Below, in pieces: positions 1-10,016 of a DNA stretch of 64,000 bases; position 1 is the first letter of the stretch; each line of letters starts with the position of its first letter. Origin of the DNA: Chryseobacterium sp. JM1. GTDB taxonomy: Bacteria; Bacteroidota; Bacteroidia; Flavobacteriales; Weeksellaceae. The DNA lies in contig NZ_JPRN01000001.1 in assembly GCF_000737715.1 (NCBI RefSeq), forward strand, positions 186,001-250,000. Reading direction: 5' to 3'. The notes under the pieces are model-generated. The model was not told the DNA's origin. It searched no databases and saw only the letters and a list, made by a program, of their open reading frames with translations. Both the position numbers and the translations under genes were made by a program.

Positions 1-1017
1 AAAACAGTTCCCGAAATCTATGCGGCGCTCCGGAACATTAATGGTGAAAATTATTATATCCTCACCAGTGCGTTTGATACCAACGGAAAATCAAAACTGG
101 AATATCTTAAATATCTACTGATCACGGCGTATGTAATGAGTACCCTGCTGATAGGTTTTTTCAGTTATTACTTCATGGGACAGTTTCTCCGTCCTTTAGA
201 AGATCTGAATACCGAAATTTCAGAAGTCACCGCTCATAAACTGACTACACAGATTCCTGTTCAGGAGTCGAATGATGAAATTAATGTTCTGGCTAAATCA
301 TTTAATACCATGATTGCAAGGCTGGACGATGTTTTTCAGTCGCAGAAAGATTTTACGGCAAGTGCTTCCCATGAAATCAGGACTCCTATTACAAGAATGG
401 CATTCCAGCTGGAAAACCTGATCAAGTTTGAGGAGCATTCCCCTGAGACTTTGACTTCCTTAAAACAGATTCAGAAGGATGTATACCAGCTGTCGGATCT
501 TACCAACTCTCTTTTGCTCCTTACCAAATTCGATAAAGAAAATATTCAGAGCATTTATGAAGAAGTAAGAATTGACGAAGTTATTTTTGAAGCCTTCGAA
601 GCGGTAGAGAAAAGCTACCCATCTCTGAAAATGGATTTCCTGATCTCTGAAGATACTTCCGAAAACGGTCTTCTGACCATAAGCGGGATCCAGTCTTTGT
701 TGGTGATTGTCTTTATTAATCTCTTCAAAAATGCCGCGGTTTATTCCGATGATGAGGAAGTGGATGTTCTTATCACGGAAACCAATGATCAGCTTACCGT
801 AGATGTCATCTCCCGTGGAAATACAATTCCTGAAGAAGAACAGAGCAAATTATTTGAAGCCTTTATGCGCGGAAATAATTCCCAAAACATTTCCGGCTCC
901 GGTCTTGGACTCCGAATTGTTAAGAGAATTCTTGAATACCACGGTGCAGAGATTATATATTCTTCTCCTGCTGAACAGACCAATACGTTTAGCGTAATCT
1001 TTAGTAAGCACTTATAA
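1..1017 (+). CDS. Sensor histidine kinase, 5' end cut off by the window
   Basis: The reading frame is open from base 1, so the gene starts upstream; the first ATG (136) is internal. What remains is the end of a periplasmic sensor region, a hydrophobic segment (about bases 115-180), a HAMP linker, a HisKA dimerisation domain with the H-box SASHEIRTP (about 361-387), and a HATPase_c domain with the N-box NLFKNAA (about 718-738) and the G-box GSGLGLRIVK (about 895-924). It autophosphorylates on the H-box histidine and passes the phosphate to a response regulator, which is presumably encoded just upstream, outside the window. The next genes form a metal-efflux operon with an OmpR-type direct-repeat array in its promoter. 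This suggests a CzcS/CusS-like metal sensor; the ligand itself cannot be read here. Confidence 0.93.
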   Translation, partial: KTVPEIYAALRNINGENYYILTSAFDTNGKSKLEYLKYLLITAYVMSTLLIGFFSYYFMGQFLRPLEDLNTEISEVTAHKLTTQIPVQESNDEINVLAKSFNTMIARLDDVFQSQKDFTASASHEIRTPITRMAFQLENLIKFEEHSPETLTSLKQIQKDVYQLSDLTNSLLLLTKFDKENIQSIYEEVRIDEVIFEAFEAVEKSYPSLKMDFLISEDTSENGLLTISGIQSLLVIVFINLFKNAAVYSDDEEVDVLITETNDQLTVDVISRGNTIPEEEQSKLFEAFMRGNNSQNISGSGLGLRIVKRILEYHGAEIIYSSPAEQTNTFSVIFSKHL

Positions 1018-1051
1018 TTAAGTCCTCACTTTGTACTTCTATAATAAGTGA

Positions 1052-1072
1052 GCTTCCCATCTTCCATCCTGT
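1052..1072 (+). repeat. Orphan heptamer arm (three copies of nnCTTCC)
   Basis: Three consecutive heptads of the form nnCTTCC occur after the kinase stop codon. They use the same word as the right arms of the inverted repeats at 37789-37910 and 48354-48515, but no partner arm is visible here, so this is probably a remnant. Confidence 0.4.
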
Positions 1073-1117
1073 AATTTTTCCGACAAATTCAGCATTTATC
1101 GATGTTCATAAGCCAAA

Positions 1118-1174
1118 TTTAATTTTTTTTTAAGGCTCCTTTAAGGTCGTTTTAATCGTATAGCGGCAATTTTG
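1118..1174 (+). promoter_or_regulatory. Efflux operon promoter with four TTTAA words at 11-bp spacing
   Basis: TTTAA begins at 1118, 1129, 1140 and 1151, exactly 11 bp apart. A near-consensus -7 box (CAATTTTG, 1167-1174) follows, with transcription expected near 1180. The repeats therefore sit at about -60, -50, -40 and -28. This is the geometry at which OmpR/PhoB-family response regulators bind as tandem dimers and activate. The adjacent kinase is the likely cognate sensor. Binding is inferred. Confidence 0.6.
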
Positions 1175-1193
1175 TACCATAAATAAAGATAGA

Positions 1194-2435
1194 ATGAACA
1201 AAATTGCAGGGCTGTTTATTGCCATTTCCTCATTCATGGCAGGGCAGCAACAGATGTCACTTTTGGACTGTGAAGAGGCTTTTCAGAAAAACAATCTTCA
1301 GCTTCTCGCAGAACAGTACAACATCAACATGGCCGATGCAGATATCCTGCAGGCTAAGATATGGGAACTTCCACAACTGAGCGGACAGATCAATGCCTAC
1401 AATCCTGAAGGTAAGAAAGCCTTTGATATAGGGCACGCCAAAGGGGCAGAGATCACCCAACTGATCTATATGGGCGGAAAAAAGAAAAACGAAATTGCTT
1501 TTGCAAAATCAAACAAAGAACTGGCCCAGCTTCAGTTTTCGCAGCTTCTGGTGGATCTCAGAACTCAACTTCATGCAGGGTATTTCAATCTGTATTACGA
1601 AAAACTGAAACTGGATAATACCAATAAGCAGTTAGGATACATGAATGACCTTTTAAGTGCTTACCGTGCGCAATCTGCCAAAGGTAACGTGTCCCTCAAA
1701 GACGAAGTAAGGCTGCAGAGTCTCGTGATCCAGCTTAATAATGATAAACTGGGGATCAATAAAAACATCCTTGAATTTGAGCAGAGTTTAAAAGTCCTTA
1801 CGGGAATCTCAGATGATATAGAACCCCAGCTTTCTGAGGTGGATGCCAAAGAAATTCTTGCGGCTCAGCCTTTCGGAGACGAAAATGAATTGAAGAAAAA
1901 AGCCCTGGAAAATAATTCTGATTACCAGTATTTCTTAAAATTAATAGACAACAGTAAATTATACGCACAATGGCAGAAATCTCTGAATGTTCCGGATCTT
2001 AATGTAGGAGCTGGATGGGACCAGAATGGTGGAACCTTTAAAAACGAGGTGAATCTGATGGTGGGAATTCCGTTACCCTTATGGAAATCCAATCAGGGAA
2101 ATTTGGTCAAGGCCAATTTCGCGATTCAGCAGAATCAGAAAAATGCTGATTATCAGAAACTGAATCTTGAAACCAAAGTACAGTCTGCCTATAAAACCTG
2201 GAAAAGCCAGTACGACCAGCTTGCCGAGATCAAATCTACAGACCTTAGCAATATGGAACTGGTGTATGACGGAATGCTGAAAAATTTCAGAAAAGGAAAC
2301 GTCAACCTTATAGAATTTACAGATTTCATGGACAGCTACAGACAAACGGCACTCCAGATCTATGATATGAAGAATGAAATCATGCAGTCGGCAGAACAAC
2401 TTAATCAACTAATACAAACGAAAATCTTCTATTAA
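1194..2435 (+). CDS. TolC/CzcC-family outer membrane efflux protein
   Basis: A 413-residue protein with an N-terminal signal peptide (MNKIAGLFIAISSFMAG) and the long alternating helical segments of the OEP family. It is expected to trimerise as the outer-membrane channel of a tripartite RND pump. The stop codon lies 3 bp before the adaptor gene, and the RND pump follows, giving the order CzcC-CzcB-CzcA. The ATG at 1194 fits the promoter box ending at 1174, leaving a leader of roughly 15 nt. The family call comes from overall composition and context rather than from a single motif. Confidence 0.9.
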   Translation: MNKIAGLFIAISSFMAGQQQMSLLDCEEAFQKNNLQLLAEQYNINMADADILQAKIWELPQLSGQINAYNPEGKKAFDIGHAKGAEITQLIYMGGKKKNEIAFAKSNKELAQLQFSQLLVDLRTQLHAGYFNLYYEKLKLDNTNKQLGYMNDLLSAYRAQSAKGNVSLKDEVRLQSLVIQLNNDKLGINKNILEFEQSLKVLTGISDDIEPQLSEVDAKEILAAQPFGDENELKKKALENNSDYQYFLKLIDNSKLYAQWQKSLNVPDLNVGAGWDQNGGTFKNEVNLMVGIPLPLWKSNQGNLVKANFAIQQNQKNADYQKLNLETKVQSAYKTWKSQYDQLAEIKSTDLSNMELVYDGMLKNFRKGNVNLIEFTDFMDSYRQTALQIYDMKNEIMQSAEQLNQLIQTKIFY

Positions 2436-2438
2436 GCT

Positions 2439-3524
2439 ATGAAAAAATATATAATCCCTGTACTGATAGCCCTTTCATTATTATCATGTACCAAAAAAGA
2501 GGAAGAAAAAGCACCACAGGCAAAGAAAGGTTTTGAACTGAGCAACACCATGCTTAATTCTATCGCTCTGGCCAAAGTGGAAACGAAAAATATAGAAGAC
2601 CAATACAGTTTTTATGGAAAGATTTCTGCCGATAAAAACAGTTATATCGATGTGTATCCTTTGGTAGGCGGAAATGTTTTGAGCGTAAATGCTGAGCTTG
2701 GAGATTATGTGAGAAAAGGGCAGGTGCTGGCTACGATCAGAAGTACCGAGCTGGCCGAAGTTCAGAAAGATGTAAGTGATGCGAAGACAGACCTTGTGGT
2801 GGCTCAGAATAATCTGCGTGTTGCCAAAGAAATGTACGAAGGAAAGCTGAATACGGAAAGAGAAGTTCTTGAAGCCAGAAGTGTTGTACAGAAAGCCCAG
2901 GACCAGATGCAGAGAGCCACAGCCGTAAGTACGGTTTATAATGTGAAAAAGGGAAATATCTACAGCGTTCTGGCCCCTATCAGCGGATATATCGTTCAGA
3001 AAAACATCAATAAAGATATGCAGCTGAGAAGTGACAGAAGCGAAAATATTTTTGATGTAGCCAATACTACCAATGTATGGGCCATCATGAACGTGAATGA
3101 AGCTGATATTGAAAAAATAAGCCTGGGAATGAAAGCGCAGGTTTCCACACTTTCCTATCCGGATAAAGTTTTTGACGGAAGAATTGATAAGATATTCAAA
3201 ATTATCGATCCCGAAACCAACTCCATGCAGGCAAGAGTCGTACTGGATAATGCCAACGGTCTGCTGATTCCGGAAAGTAAGGCAACCATTAAAGTGTCAA
3301 GCTCAGAGAACAGCACAGCACTTACAGTCCCTTCAAAAGCCGTTATTTTCGATGACAACAGAAGTTTTGTCGTTGTTTTCAAATCCAGAACCGATATAAA
3401 AGTGAAAGAAATAAAGATATTAAAACAGGTGGGAGATATTACCTATGTAGCCGGAGGCCTGTCTGAAGGAGAAGAAGTGATTACCAATAACCAACTGCTG
3501 ATCTACCGTTCTCTGAACAGTTAA
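2439..3524 (+). CDS. RND efflux periplasmic adaptor (CzcB-like lipoprotein)
   Basis: A 361-residue membrane-fusion protein. The signal peptide ends in a lipobox (LLSC, Cys17), so it should be lipid-anchored. The first half of the barrel-sandwich (lipoyl-like) domain is visible around residues 75-100 (VYPLVGGNVLSVNAELGDYV), followed by a coiled-coil hairpin (about 105-160) and beta-barrel and membrane-proximal domains. It bridges the inner-membrane pump and the outer-membrane channel. The histidine-rich metal-binding extension of some CzcB proteins is absent. It is co-transcribed with the channel gene (3-bp gap). Confidence 0.92.
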   Translation: MKKYIIPVLIALSLLSCTKKEEEKAPQAKKGFELSNTMLNSIALAKVETKNIEDQYSFYGKISADKNSYIDVYPLVGGNVLSVNAELGDYVRKGQVLATIRSTELAEVQKDVSDAKTDLVVAQNNLRVAKEMYEGKLNTEREVLEARSVVQKAQDQMQRATAVSTVYNVKKGNIYSVLAPISGYIVQKNINKDMQLRSDRSENIFDVANTTNVWAIMNVNEADIEKISLGMKAQVSTLSYPDKVFDGRIDKIFKIIDPETNSMQARVVLDNANGLLIPESKATIKVSSSENSTALTVPSKAVIFDDNRSFVVVFKSRTDIKVKEIKILKQVGDITYVAGGLSEGEEVITNNQLLIYRSLNS

Positions 3525-3572
3525 ATTTTTATTTTGAATGTAATTTGAAACATTAAGAATTATTGAAACGTT

Positions 3573-3672
3573 GAAGTAAGAAGTTAAGCTGAATTAAGAA
3601 AAACATCGGAGATATTTTTAAGCATTCTCCTTACCAAATTCGCTTGCGAATTGCTTAACTATTCTTCACTTC
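3573..3672. repeat. Imperfect inverted repeat inside the efflux operon
   Basis: The left arm (GAAGTAAGAAGTTAAG, 3573-3588) is mirrored by the right arm at 3654-3672. The GAAGT word recurs at 7-bp spacing. A small perfect palindrome (AATTCG CTTG CGAATT, 3637-3652) lies in the loop. It fills the 242-bp gap between the adaptor and pump genes, so it would form a hairpin in the operon mRNA and could lower pump expression. It belongs to the heptamer-arm group described under findings. Confidence 0.55.
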
Positions 3673-3766
3673 TTCATTTCCTTAACGGTTCAGAAAACAT
3701 ATTGAAAAAACAGGAAGAATCAACAATTTTTTCAACGGCTTTTTTAGGTCACCAACTTAATCTATC

Positions 3767-6700
3767 ATGAATAAATTCATTAAAAATATAATTGCTTTCT
3801 CGTTAAAAAACAAAGCATTTACCTTTATCTGGGTAGCTATTTTGGCCATTGCGGGTTTTATAAGTTTCAAAAATATGCCCATTGAAGCTTTCCCCGATGT
3901 TACCAATACCCAGATTGTCATTATAACCCAATGGAATGGACGTAGCGCAGAAGAAGTGGAACGTTTTGTCACTACGCCCATCGAATTGGCCATGAGCCCG
4001 GTCCAGAAGAAAACGAGTGTGAGAAGTACTACAATGTTTGGACTCTCTATCGTTAAAATTCTTTTCGACGATGGGGTGGATGATACTTTCGCCAGAAATC
4101 AGGTGAATAACCAATTAAGAACCGTAAGCCTTCCTGATGAGGTGGATCCGGAAGTTCAGCCACCCTACGGGCCTACCGGGGAAATTTTCAGATATACCCT
4201 GGAAAGTAAAACAAAAGATTCCAGAGAGCTGCTAACCCTGCAGAACTGGGTGATCGACCGTGCACTGAGAGGGGTTCCGGGAGTTGCAGACATCAATGTT
4301 TTCGGAGGTCAGGATAAAGTTTTCGAATTAAGTATTGATCCGAGAGCTTTGGATAAATACAATCTGACGCCGCTTCAGGTGTATGATGCCGTTACCAAAA
4401 GCAATTTAAATGTTGGAGGTGATGTGATCGAGAAAAACGGACAGGCCTATGTGGTAAGAGGAATCGGTCTTGTAAAATCTGTGGCAGACATTGGAAATAT
4501 TACCATTCAGAATGACAGCGGAAACCCAGTACTGGTAAGATACGTAGCAGATGTTCACGAAAGTTCTATGCCTAGAGTAGGGCAGGCCGGTCTTAATAAA
4601 CATGAAGATACGGTAGAAGGAATCGTGGTGATGAGAAAAGGAGAGAACCCGAGAGAAGTTCTGGTTGGTGTAAAAGCGAAGATTAAAGAACTGAATGAAA
4701 AGGTCCTTCCGAAAGATGTCAAAATGGTAACGTTCTATGACCGTGACAACCTGATGGACTTCACAACACACACTGTGATGCACAACCTGATCGAGGGAAT
4801 CATTCTGGTTACTGTGATCGTCCTGATTTTTATGGCCGACTGGAGAACGACATTTATCGTTTCCATTATTATACCGCTTTCCCTGTTATTTGCATTTTTA
4901 TGCTTAAAACTGGCGGGAATGAGTGCGAACCTGCTTTCATTGGGAGCGGTAGACTTCGGGATCATTATAGACGGGGCCGTCGTCATGGTTGAAGGGCTCT
5001 TTGTGATGCTCGACCACAAAGCCCTCAAATACGGAACAGAAAAATTTAATAAACTCTCAAAAGGAGGCTGGATCAAGCAGACGGGAACAGGCTTAGGAAA
5101 GGCGATCTTCTTTTCAAAATTAATTATCATCACCTCCCTGATTCCTATTTTCTCCTTCCAGAAAGTGGAAGGAAAGATGTTCTCGCCGCTGGCATTTACA
5201 TTAGGATTTGCACTAATAGGAGCATTGATATTCACATTGACACTGGTTCCGGTTCTTTCCCACATCTTATTAAACAAGAATGTAAGAGAAAAAAACAACC
5301 CGTTTGTGAATTTCTGGGACAGGATTGTACTGAAAGGATTCAACTATACCTTTAGACATAAAAAGATGAGTTTAATTGTTGCCATATCTTTCATGGTGGT
5401 CACCTTATTCTCCGGGAAATTCTTAGGAACAGAATTCCTGCCGCAGCTGAATGAAGGTTCACTCTGGATCACCGCAGAAATGCCGATGAGTTCATCATTA
5501 AAGGAATCATTGAAAACAGCAGATCTTTTAAAGAAAGATATTATGAGCTTCTCTGAAGTGACCGATGTGCTGGCTCAGACAGGACGTAGTAATGACGGAA
5601 CAGACCCGAACGGATTCGGATTTGTACAGTTTGCTGTCAACCTTAAGCCTAAAGATGAGTGGAAACGCAAGATCAGCTATGAAGAACTGATCGAAGAGAT
5701 TGATAAAAAACTCAGAAGCTATCAGGGAATTACCTTTAATTATTCCCAACCGATCTCAGATAACGTGGCAGAAGCCGTAGCCGGTTTCAAAGCGGAGAAC
5801 GGGATCAAAATTTATGGAGACAATCTCGAAACTTTAGATAAATTGGCTGATCAGGTCTTAAAACAGATCAAAGATGTACAAGGAGTAAAAGATCCGGGAA
5901 TCATTAAAAATATCGGACAGCCGGAAGTAAGCGTGGTCTTGGACAGAGATAAAATGGCGGCTTACGGTGTAATGCCGGATGATGCACAGTCTGTACTGGA
6001 AATGGCTTTTGGTGGAAAAACTGCTTCAGAAATGTTTGATGGCGAAAGAAAATTCCCTATCCGTCTTCGTTACTCCCAGGAATACAGAAAAGATGAGAAT
6101 GATATCGCTTCATTAATGGTGCCTACGCAAGGTGGCGCAAAAATTCCGCTGAAAGAGATCAGTACCATTGTAAAAGATAACGGAGCCGCATTTATTTACC
6201 GAGATGATATTAAACGATACATCGGGGTTAAATTCTCGATCCGTGACCGTGACTTAGGAAGCACCATTGCCGATGCACAGAAAAAAGTAGCCAATATTGA
6301 TCTTCCGGATGGCTATTCCATCGGTTGGACAGGTCAGTTTGAAAACCAGCAGAGAGCTTCACATAGGCTGGCGCAGGTGGTTCCGATCAGTATTCTGGGA
6401 ATTTTCTTCTTACTGTTTATCCTGTTTGGAAATATGAAAGACTCATTACTGGTATTGGCGAATGTACCTTTTGCACTGATTGGAGGAATTATTGCCCTTC
6501 ATCTGACCAGAATGAATTTCGGAATTTCCGCAGGCGTAGGAATGATTGCTTTGCTCGGAATCTGTATCCAGAACGGAGTCATCCTGATCACAGAGTTTCA
6601 TCAGAATGTCAAGGACGGATTGACTTTAGATAATGCCATATTAAACGGGGTAAAATCCAGAACCCGCCCTGTTATTATGACTGCCCTGATGGCTTCGATA

Positions 6701-6865
6701 GGATTGATGCCGGCTGCATTGTCCACTGGCATCGGTTCGGAATCCCAAAAACCTTTAGCTATCGTAATTATTGGAGGATTGATTACAGCGACGGTATTAA
6801 CATTGTTGATCTTTCCGATTATTTTCTGGATCTTCAACAGGACAAAGAAGTCCCAACAGATTTAA
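3767..6865 (+). CDS. CzcA/CusA-family heavy-metal efflux RND pump
   Basis: A 1032-residue inner-membrane RND transporter with the usual 12-TM, two-large-loop layout. The TM4 signature is DFGIIIDGAVVMVE, giving Asp396, Asp402 and Glu409. These match the proton-relay residues of the CzcA (HME1, Zn/Co/Cd) group rather than the CusA copper/silver type. The final segments and NRTKKSQQI tail are intact. It drives metal out of the cell by proton antiport through the adaptor and channel encoded just upstream. Zinc, cobalt or cadmium is the likely substrate, inferred from the TM4 motif only. A strong terminator follows. Confidence 0.94.
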   Translation: MNKFIKNIIAFSLKNKAFTFIWVAILAIAGFISFKNMPIEAFPDVTNTQIVIITQWNGRSAEEVERFVTTPIELAMSPVQKKTSVRSTTMFGLSIVKILFDDGVDDTFARNQVNNQLRTVSLPDEVDPEVQPPYGPTGEIFRYTLESKTKDSRELLTLQNWVIDRALRGVPGVADINVFGGQDKVFELSIDPRALDKYNLTPLQVYDAVTKSNLNVGGDVIEKNGQAYVVRGIGLVKSVADIGNITIQNDSGNPVLVRYVADVHESSMPRVGQAGLNKHEDTVEGIVVMRKGENPREVLVGVKAKIKELNEKVLPKDVKMVTFYDRDNLMDFTTHTVMHNLIEGIILVTVIVLIFMADWRTTFIVSIIIPLSLLFAFLCLKLAGMSANLLSLGAVDFGIIIDGAVVMVEGLFVMLDHKALKYGTEKFNKLSKGGWIKQTGTGLGKAIFFSKLIIITSLIPIFSFQKVEGKMFSPLAFTLGFALIGALIFTLTLVPVLSHILLNKNVREKNNPFVNFWDRIVLKGFNYTFRHKKMSLIVAISFMVVTLFSGKFLGTEFLPQLNEGSLWITAEMPMSSSLKESLKTADLLKKDIMSFSEVTDVLAQTGRSNDGTDPNGFGFVQFAVNLKPKDEWKRKISYEELIEEIDKKLRSYQGITFNYSQPISDNVAEAVAGFKAENGIKIYGDNLETLDKLADQVLKQIKDVQGVKDPGIIKNIGQPEVSVVLDRDKMAAYGVMPDDAQSVLEMAFGGKTASEMFDGERKFPIRLRYSQEYRKDENDIASLMVPTQGGAKIPLKEISTIVKDNGAAFIYRDDIKRYIGVKFSIRDRDLGSTIADAQKKVANIDLPDGYSIGWTGQFENQQRASHRLAQVVPISILGIFFLLFILFGNMKDSLLVLANVPFALIGGIIALHLTRMNFGISAGVGMIALLGICIQNGVILITEFHQNVKDGLTLDNAILNGVKSRTRPVIMTALMASIGLMPAALSTGIGSESQKPLAIVIIGGLITATVLTLLIFPIIFWIFNRTKKSQQI

Positions 6866-6888
6866 AATTTCTTCTATCTATATTAAGT

Positions 6889-6919
6889 GAAGCGCGGAAA
6901 ACATAGTTTTCCGCGCTTC
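6889..6919. terminator. Bidirectional terminator between convergent genes
   Basis: A perfect 14-bp stem (GAAGCGCGGAAAAC) with a 3-nt ATA loop lies between the pump gene and the convergent DUF4394 gene. The T-tract is weak on the plus strand. Its position suggests it serves both units. Confidence 0.8.
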
Positions 6920-6949
6920 TTGGTATCGAAATAATTATTATGAGTCTTT

Positions 6950-8452
6950 TTAAAATCCTAATCCTACGGCAAAAGCTTTTACGGTATTAGGGTAATCAGA
7001 AACGGCTGTTGCAGCTCCCGATGTCGTATTAACGGTGTATAATTTCGTTGAGGTTCCTACAGTAGCCATCAGATACGCTTTCTGGCTTGCACTTCCAATA
7101 TCAAAACCGTTCGCATTCGTAATATTGATGCCTAAAGAACCGGTTTCTACCAGAGTTCCGTTATTGGGAGGCGTTTGCTGGTATAATTTATCTGTATTAT
7201 GATCGATCACAAATAGAGTAGTGGATGTAGCGCCTGCAAAATTATTGGTATAAGCTGCAGCACCAATCATCGCTGTAACCGGACTGATAGTCGTGTCTAC
7301 TGCGGTAATGCCTCCGGTAACAGGATCTAAACGAAGATTTTGCCCGGTATTGCTTACTACACGTATTTTATCAACCATTGGATTGAAGTCAAATCCAAAA
7401 TCCGTTCCTGCCAGTAAAGTAGCGAAAGGAGAGCTTCCAACAGCCGTTGCAGCTCCGGTTCCTAAATTGATCGTATAAATTCTGCTTGAACTTCCCAAAG
7501 CATACAATTGCCCGTTCAAAGGACGGAAATCGATTCCTAAAATATTTTCTCCGGTTTGAAGTCCTGCCACTGTTTTGGAAACCGGCATCGGGCTGTTTGG
7601 ATTGAAGATTTGAAGATTATTTGAATTATCGATGGCATAAGCTACCGCTTCAGTAGGAATCGCAAGATCTATAACAGCTTGTGGAAACGATCCTATAAAA
7701 GTGGCTTTACCGCTATTCAGATCCAGCACATGTAATTTTTCGTTTAAAGCCAGTAAAGAAGTGCTGTTATCAAATTTAATGTCAAAAGCGGCCTGTCCTG
7801 AGAAGGTAGCCCCAAGACTTCCTACTTCCACCAAAGTTCCGTTATTCGGCGGATCCTGCTTGAATAATTTTCCGGAAACGGGATCAATATCGTATAAAAC
7901 AGTGGATGAAGCCCCTGCTTTGCTGTTTGTGTAAGCTACTCCGTTAATGCTTGGCGTTCCGGTACCGGAGATATTGGTATCCGTTGCTGCCACAGCTCCC
8001 GTTTCAGGGTGAAGTCTTAAATTTTGTCCTGTATTACTTACCAAACGGATTCTGTCTACTGTTGGATTGAAATCAATGGAAGCTATCGTTCCGGAAACGG
8101 CAGGCGTAAAAGCTGTCGCGCTTACCATTCTTGCAGAAGCACTGGCTGTATTGATGATGTATAATTTGCTGGCATTCGACAGTGCGTATAATTCTCCGGT
8201 AGCCGGTCTGAAATCTATACTCATGAGTTTTTCGCCGGCTGTAATTCCTGTAATGGCTGTTTTAGCAGCAAATGTTTTAGGATTATTGGCATTGAAAGAA
8301 ACAAGTTCATTCATTCCTGTAAGTCCGTAAGCCATAAGATCTGGCCCGGTTACATTGCTGTCCGGCATCATCATCGGATCATCGGAATTGTCGCACGAAA
8401 AAAATGTCGTCACGGTCATCAGGACCAGAAAGAAGTGTAATAATGTTCTCAT
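6950..8452 (-). CDS. Lipoprotein with two tandem DUF4394 domains
   Basis: A 500-residue protein with a lipoprotein signal (TTFFSC, Cys20) and an Asp/Met-rich linker. Two homologous halves follow (about residues 38-265 and 268-500). Each carries the DUF4394 phrases GIDFRP, LYAL, DFNP.VD.IR.VSNTGQNLRL and PPNNGTLVE. The domain resembles a beta-propeller read as LYxLxxxxxLYTINT repeats; no enzymatic residue can be assigned. It is probably exposed on an envelope surface. It is a single-gene unit facing the efflux operon, with its own start ATG at 8452. Confidence 0.85.
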   Translation of the reverse strand: MRTLLHFFLVLMTVTTFFSCDNSDDPMMMPDSNVTGPDLMAYGLTGMNELVSFNANNPKTFAAKTAITGITAGEKLMSIDFRPATGELYALSNASKLYIINTASASARMVSATAFTPAVSGTIASIDFNPTVDRIRLVSNTGQNLRLHPETGAVAATDTNISGTGTPSINGVAYTNSKAGASSTVLYDIDPVSGKLFKQDPPNNGTLVEVGSLGATFSGQAAFDIKFDNSTSLLALNEKLHVLDLNSGKATFIGSFPQAVIDLAIPTEAVAYAIDNSNNLQIFNPNSPMPVSKTVAGLQTGENILGIDFRPLNGQLYALGSSSRIYTINLGTGAATAVGSSPFATLLAGTDFGFDFNPMVDKIRVVSNTGQNLRLDPVTGGITAVDTTISPVTAMIGAAAYTNNFAGATSTTLFVIDHNTDKLYQQTPPNNGTLVETGSLGINITNANGFDIGSASQKAYLMATVGTSTKLYTVNTTSGAATAVSDYPNTVKAFAVGLGF

Positions 8453-8630
8453 AATATTATTTTTAATGGTTTATAGTATGTACGAGAAAACCATTAAAGC
8501 GGTTTTTTTGTGGTGAATTTTATGGATAAAAAAAATATTTTAGGCTTCTATACTATTCAGAACGAATCAGATACTTTATAATTTGGACTAAAAAGGGTAG
8601 AGATGATTTTTTTCAATCCGGAAATTTGTG

Positions 8631-8638
8631 TAAATTTG
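8631..8638 (+). promoter_or_regulatory. Possible upstream tuf promoter (-7 box TAAATTTG)
   Basis: A perfect TAnnTTTG match lies about 150 bp before tuf, but the upstream -33 element is poor. It may be a second, weaker tuf promoter. The rest of the 333-bp spacer 8453-8785 shows no gene. Confidence 0.35.
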
Positions 8639-8712
8639 CAGTCTCAATACATTGAAATATAAGGTTTGTGCTTCTTTGATTTGAATATTGAAACTTTTTT
8701 AATGAAAAAGGT

Positions 8713-8741
8713 TTTGGTATTTAAAAAAATCATTATATTTG
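8713..8741 (+). promoter_or_regulatory. tuf promoter
   Basis: The -33 element TTTG (8713-8716) is 17 bp from the -7 box TATATTTG (8734-8741). This is the full Bacteroidota housekeeping promoter pattern, and it leaves a leader of about 40 nt before the tuf ATG. Confidence 0.8.
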
Positions 8742-8785
8742 CACACCGAAAAATTGAAAAATAATAAAATAAATAATTTTAAATC

Positions 8786-9997
8786 ATGGCAAAGGAAACG
8801 TTTAATCGTAACAAACCACACTTGAACATTGGTACTATTGGTCACGTTGACCATGGTAAAACTACTCTTACAGCTGCAATTTCTGCTGTATTAGCTAGCA
8901 AAGGTCTTGCTGAGAAAAAAGACTTCTCTGCAATTGACTCTGCTCCAGAAGAAAAAGAAAGAGGTATTACTATCAATACTGCTCACATCGAATACGAAAC
9001 TGAAAAAAGACACTATGCTCACGTTGACTGTCCAGGTCACGCGGATTATGTAAAGAACATGGTAACTGGTGCTGCTCAAATGGACGGAGCTATCGTAGTA
9101 TGTGCTGCAACTGACGGTCCTATGCCTCAGACTAGAGAACATATCCTACTTTGTCGTCAGGTAAACGTACCTAGAATTGTTGTTTTCATGAACAAAGTTG
9201 ACATGGTAGATGATGCTGAGTTATTAGAGCTTGTTGAAATGGAACTTAGAGACTTGTTGTCTACTTACGAATTCGACGGTGATAACTCTCCAGTAATTCA
9301 AGGTTCTGCACTAGGTGCTCTTACAGCAGCTACAGCAGCTACTCCTGATACTGAAGACAAGTGGTTCAAGAGCGTTGAAGAATTAATGGATGCTGTTGAT
9401 ACTTGGATCGAGCAACCACCAAGAGATACTGATAAGCCTTTCTTGATGCCAATCGAAGACGTATTCTCTATTACAGGTAGAGGTACTGTTGCAACTGGTA
9501 GAATCGAGGCTGGTATTATCAACACAGGTGATCCTGTTGATATCATCGGTATGGGTGAAGAAAAATTAACTTCTACTATTACAGGAGTTGAGATGTTCAG
9601 AAAAATCCTTGACAGAGGTGAAGCTGGAGATAACGTAGGTCTATTGTTGAGAGGTATTGAAAAAACTGACATCAAGAGAGGTATGGTTATCGCTAAGAAA
9701 GATTCTGTTAAGCCACACAAAAAATTCAAAGCATCTGTTTATATCCTTTCTAAGGAAGAAGGTGGACGTCACACTCCATTCCACAACAAGTACCGTCCTC
9801 AGTTCTACGTAAGAACTACTGACGTTACAGGTGAGATCTTCTTACCAGAAGGTGTAGAAATGGTAATGCCTGGTGATAACTTAGAGATCACTGTAGAATT
9901 GTTACAGCCAATCGCTCTTAACGTAGGTCTTAGATTTGCGATCAGAGAAGGAGGTAGAACAGTTGGTTCAGGTCAGGTAACTGAAATCTTAGACTAA
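8786..9997 (+). CDS. tuf: Elongation factor Tu
   Basis: A 403-residue EF-Tu, intact and of normal length. Visible signatures are the P-loop GHVDHGKT (19-26), the switch I region with [12 protein letters not shown], the switch [10 protein letters not shown], and the NKVD guanine-specificity motif. Domains 2 and 3 follow to the conserved end [10 protein letters not shown]. It delivers aminoacyl-tRNA to the ribosome as a GTP complex. It opens the core cluster and has its own strong promoter and terminator. Confidence 0.99.
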   Translation: MAKETFNRNKPHLNIGTIGHVDHGKTTLTAAISAVLASKGLAEKKDFSAIDSAPEEKERGITINTAHIEYETEKRHYAHVDCPGHADYVKNMVTGAAQMDGAIVVCAATDGPMPQTREHILLCRQVNVPRIVVFMNKVDMVDDAELLELVEMELRDLLSTYEFDGDNSPVIQGSALGALTAATAATPDTEDKWFKSVEELMDAVDTWIEQPPRDTDKPFLMPIEDVFSITGRGTVATGRIEAGIINTGDPVDIIGMGEEKLTSTITGVEMFRKILDRGEAGDNVGLLLRGIEKTDIKRGMVIAKKDSVKPHKKFKASVYILSKEEGGRHTPFHNKYRPQFYVRTTDVTGEIFLPEGVEMVMPGDNLEITVELLQPIALNVGLRFAIREGGRTVGSGQVTEILD

Positions 9998-10016
9998 TCA
10001 TCTTAAAATAAATAAG

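Noticed and set aside
4949..4993. Copper/silver (CusA) specificity for the RND pump
   Set aside because: The TM4 motif is the DFG...DGA...E type of the zinc/cobalt/cadmium group.
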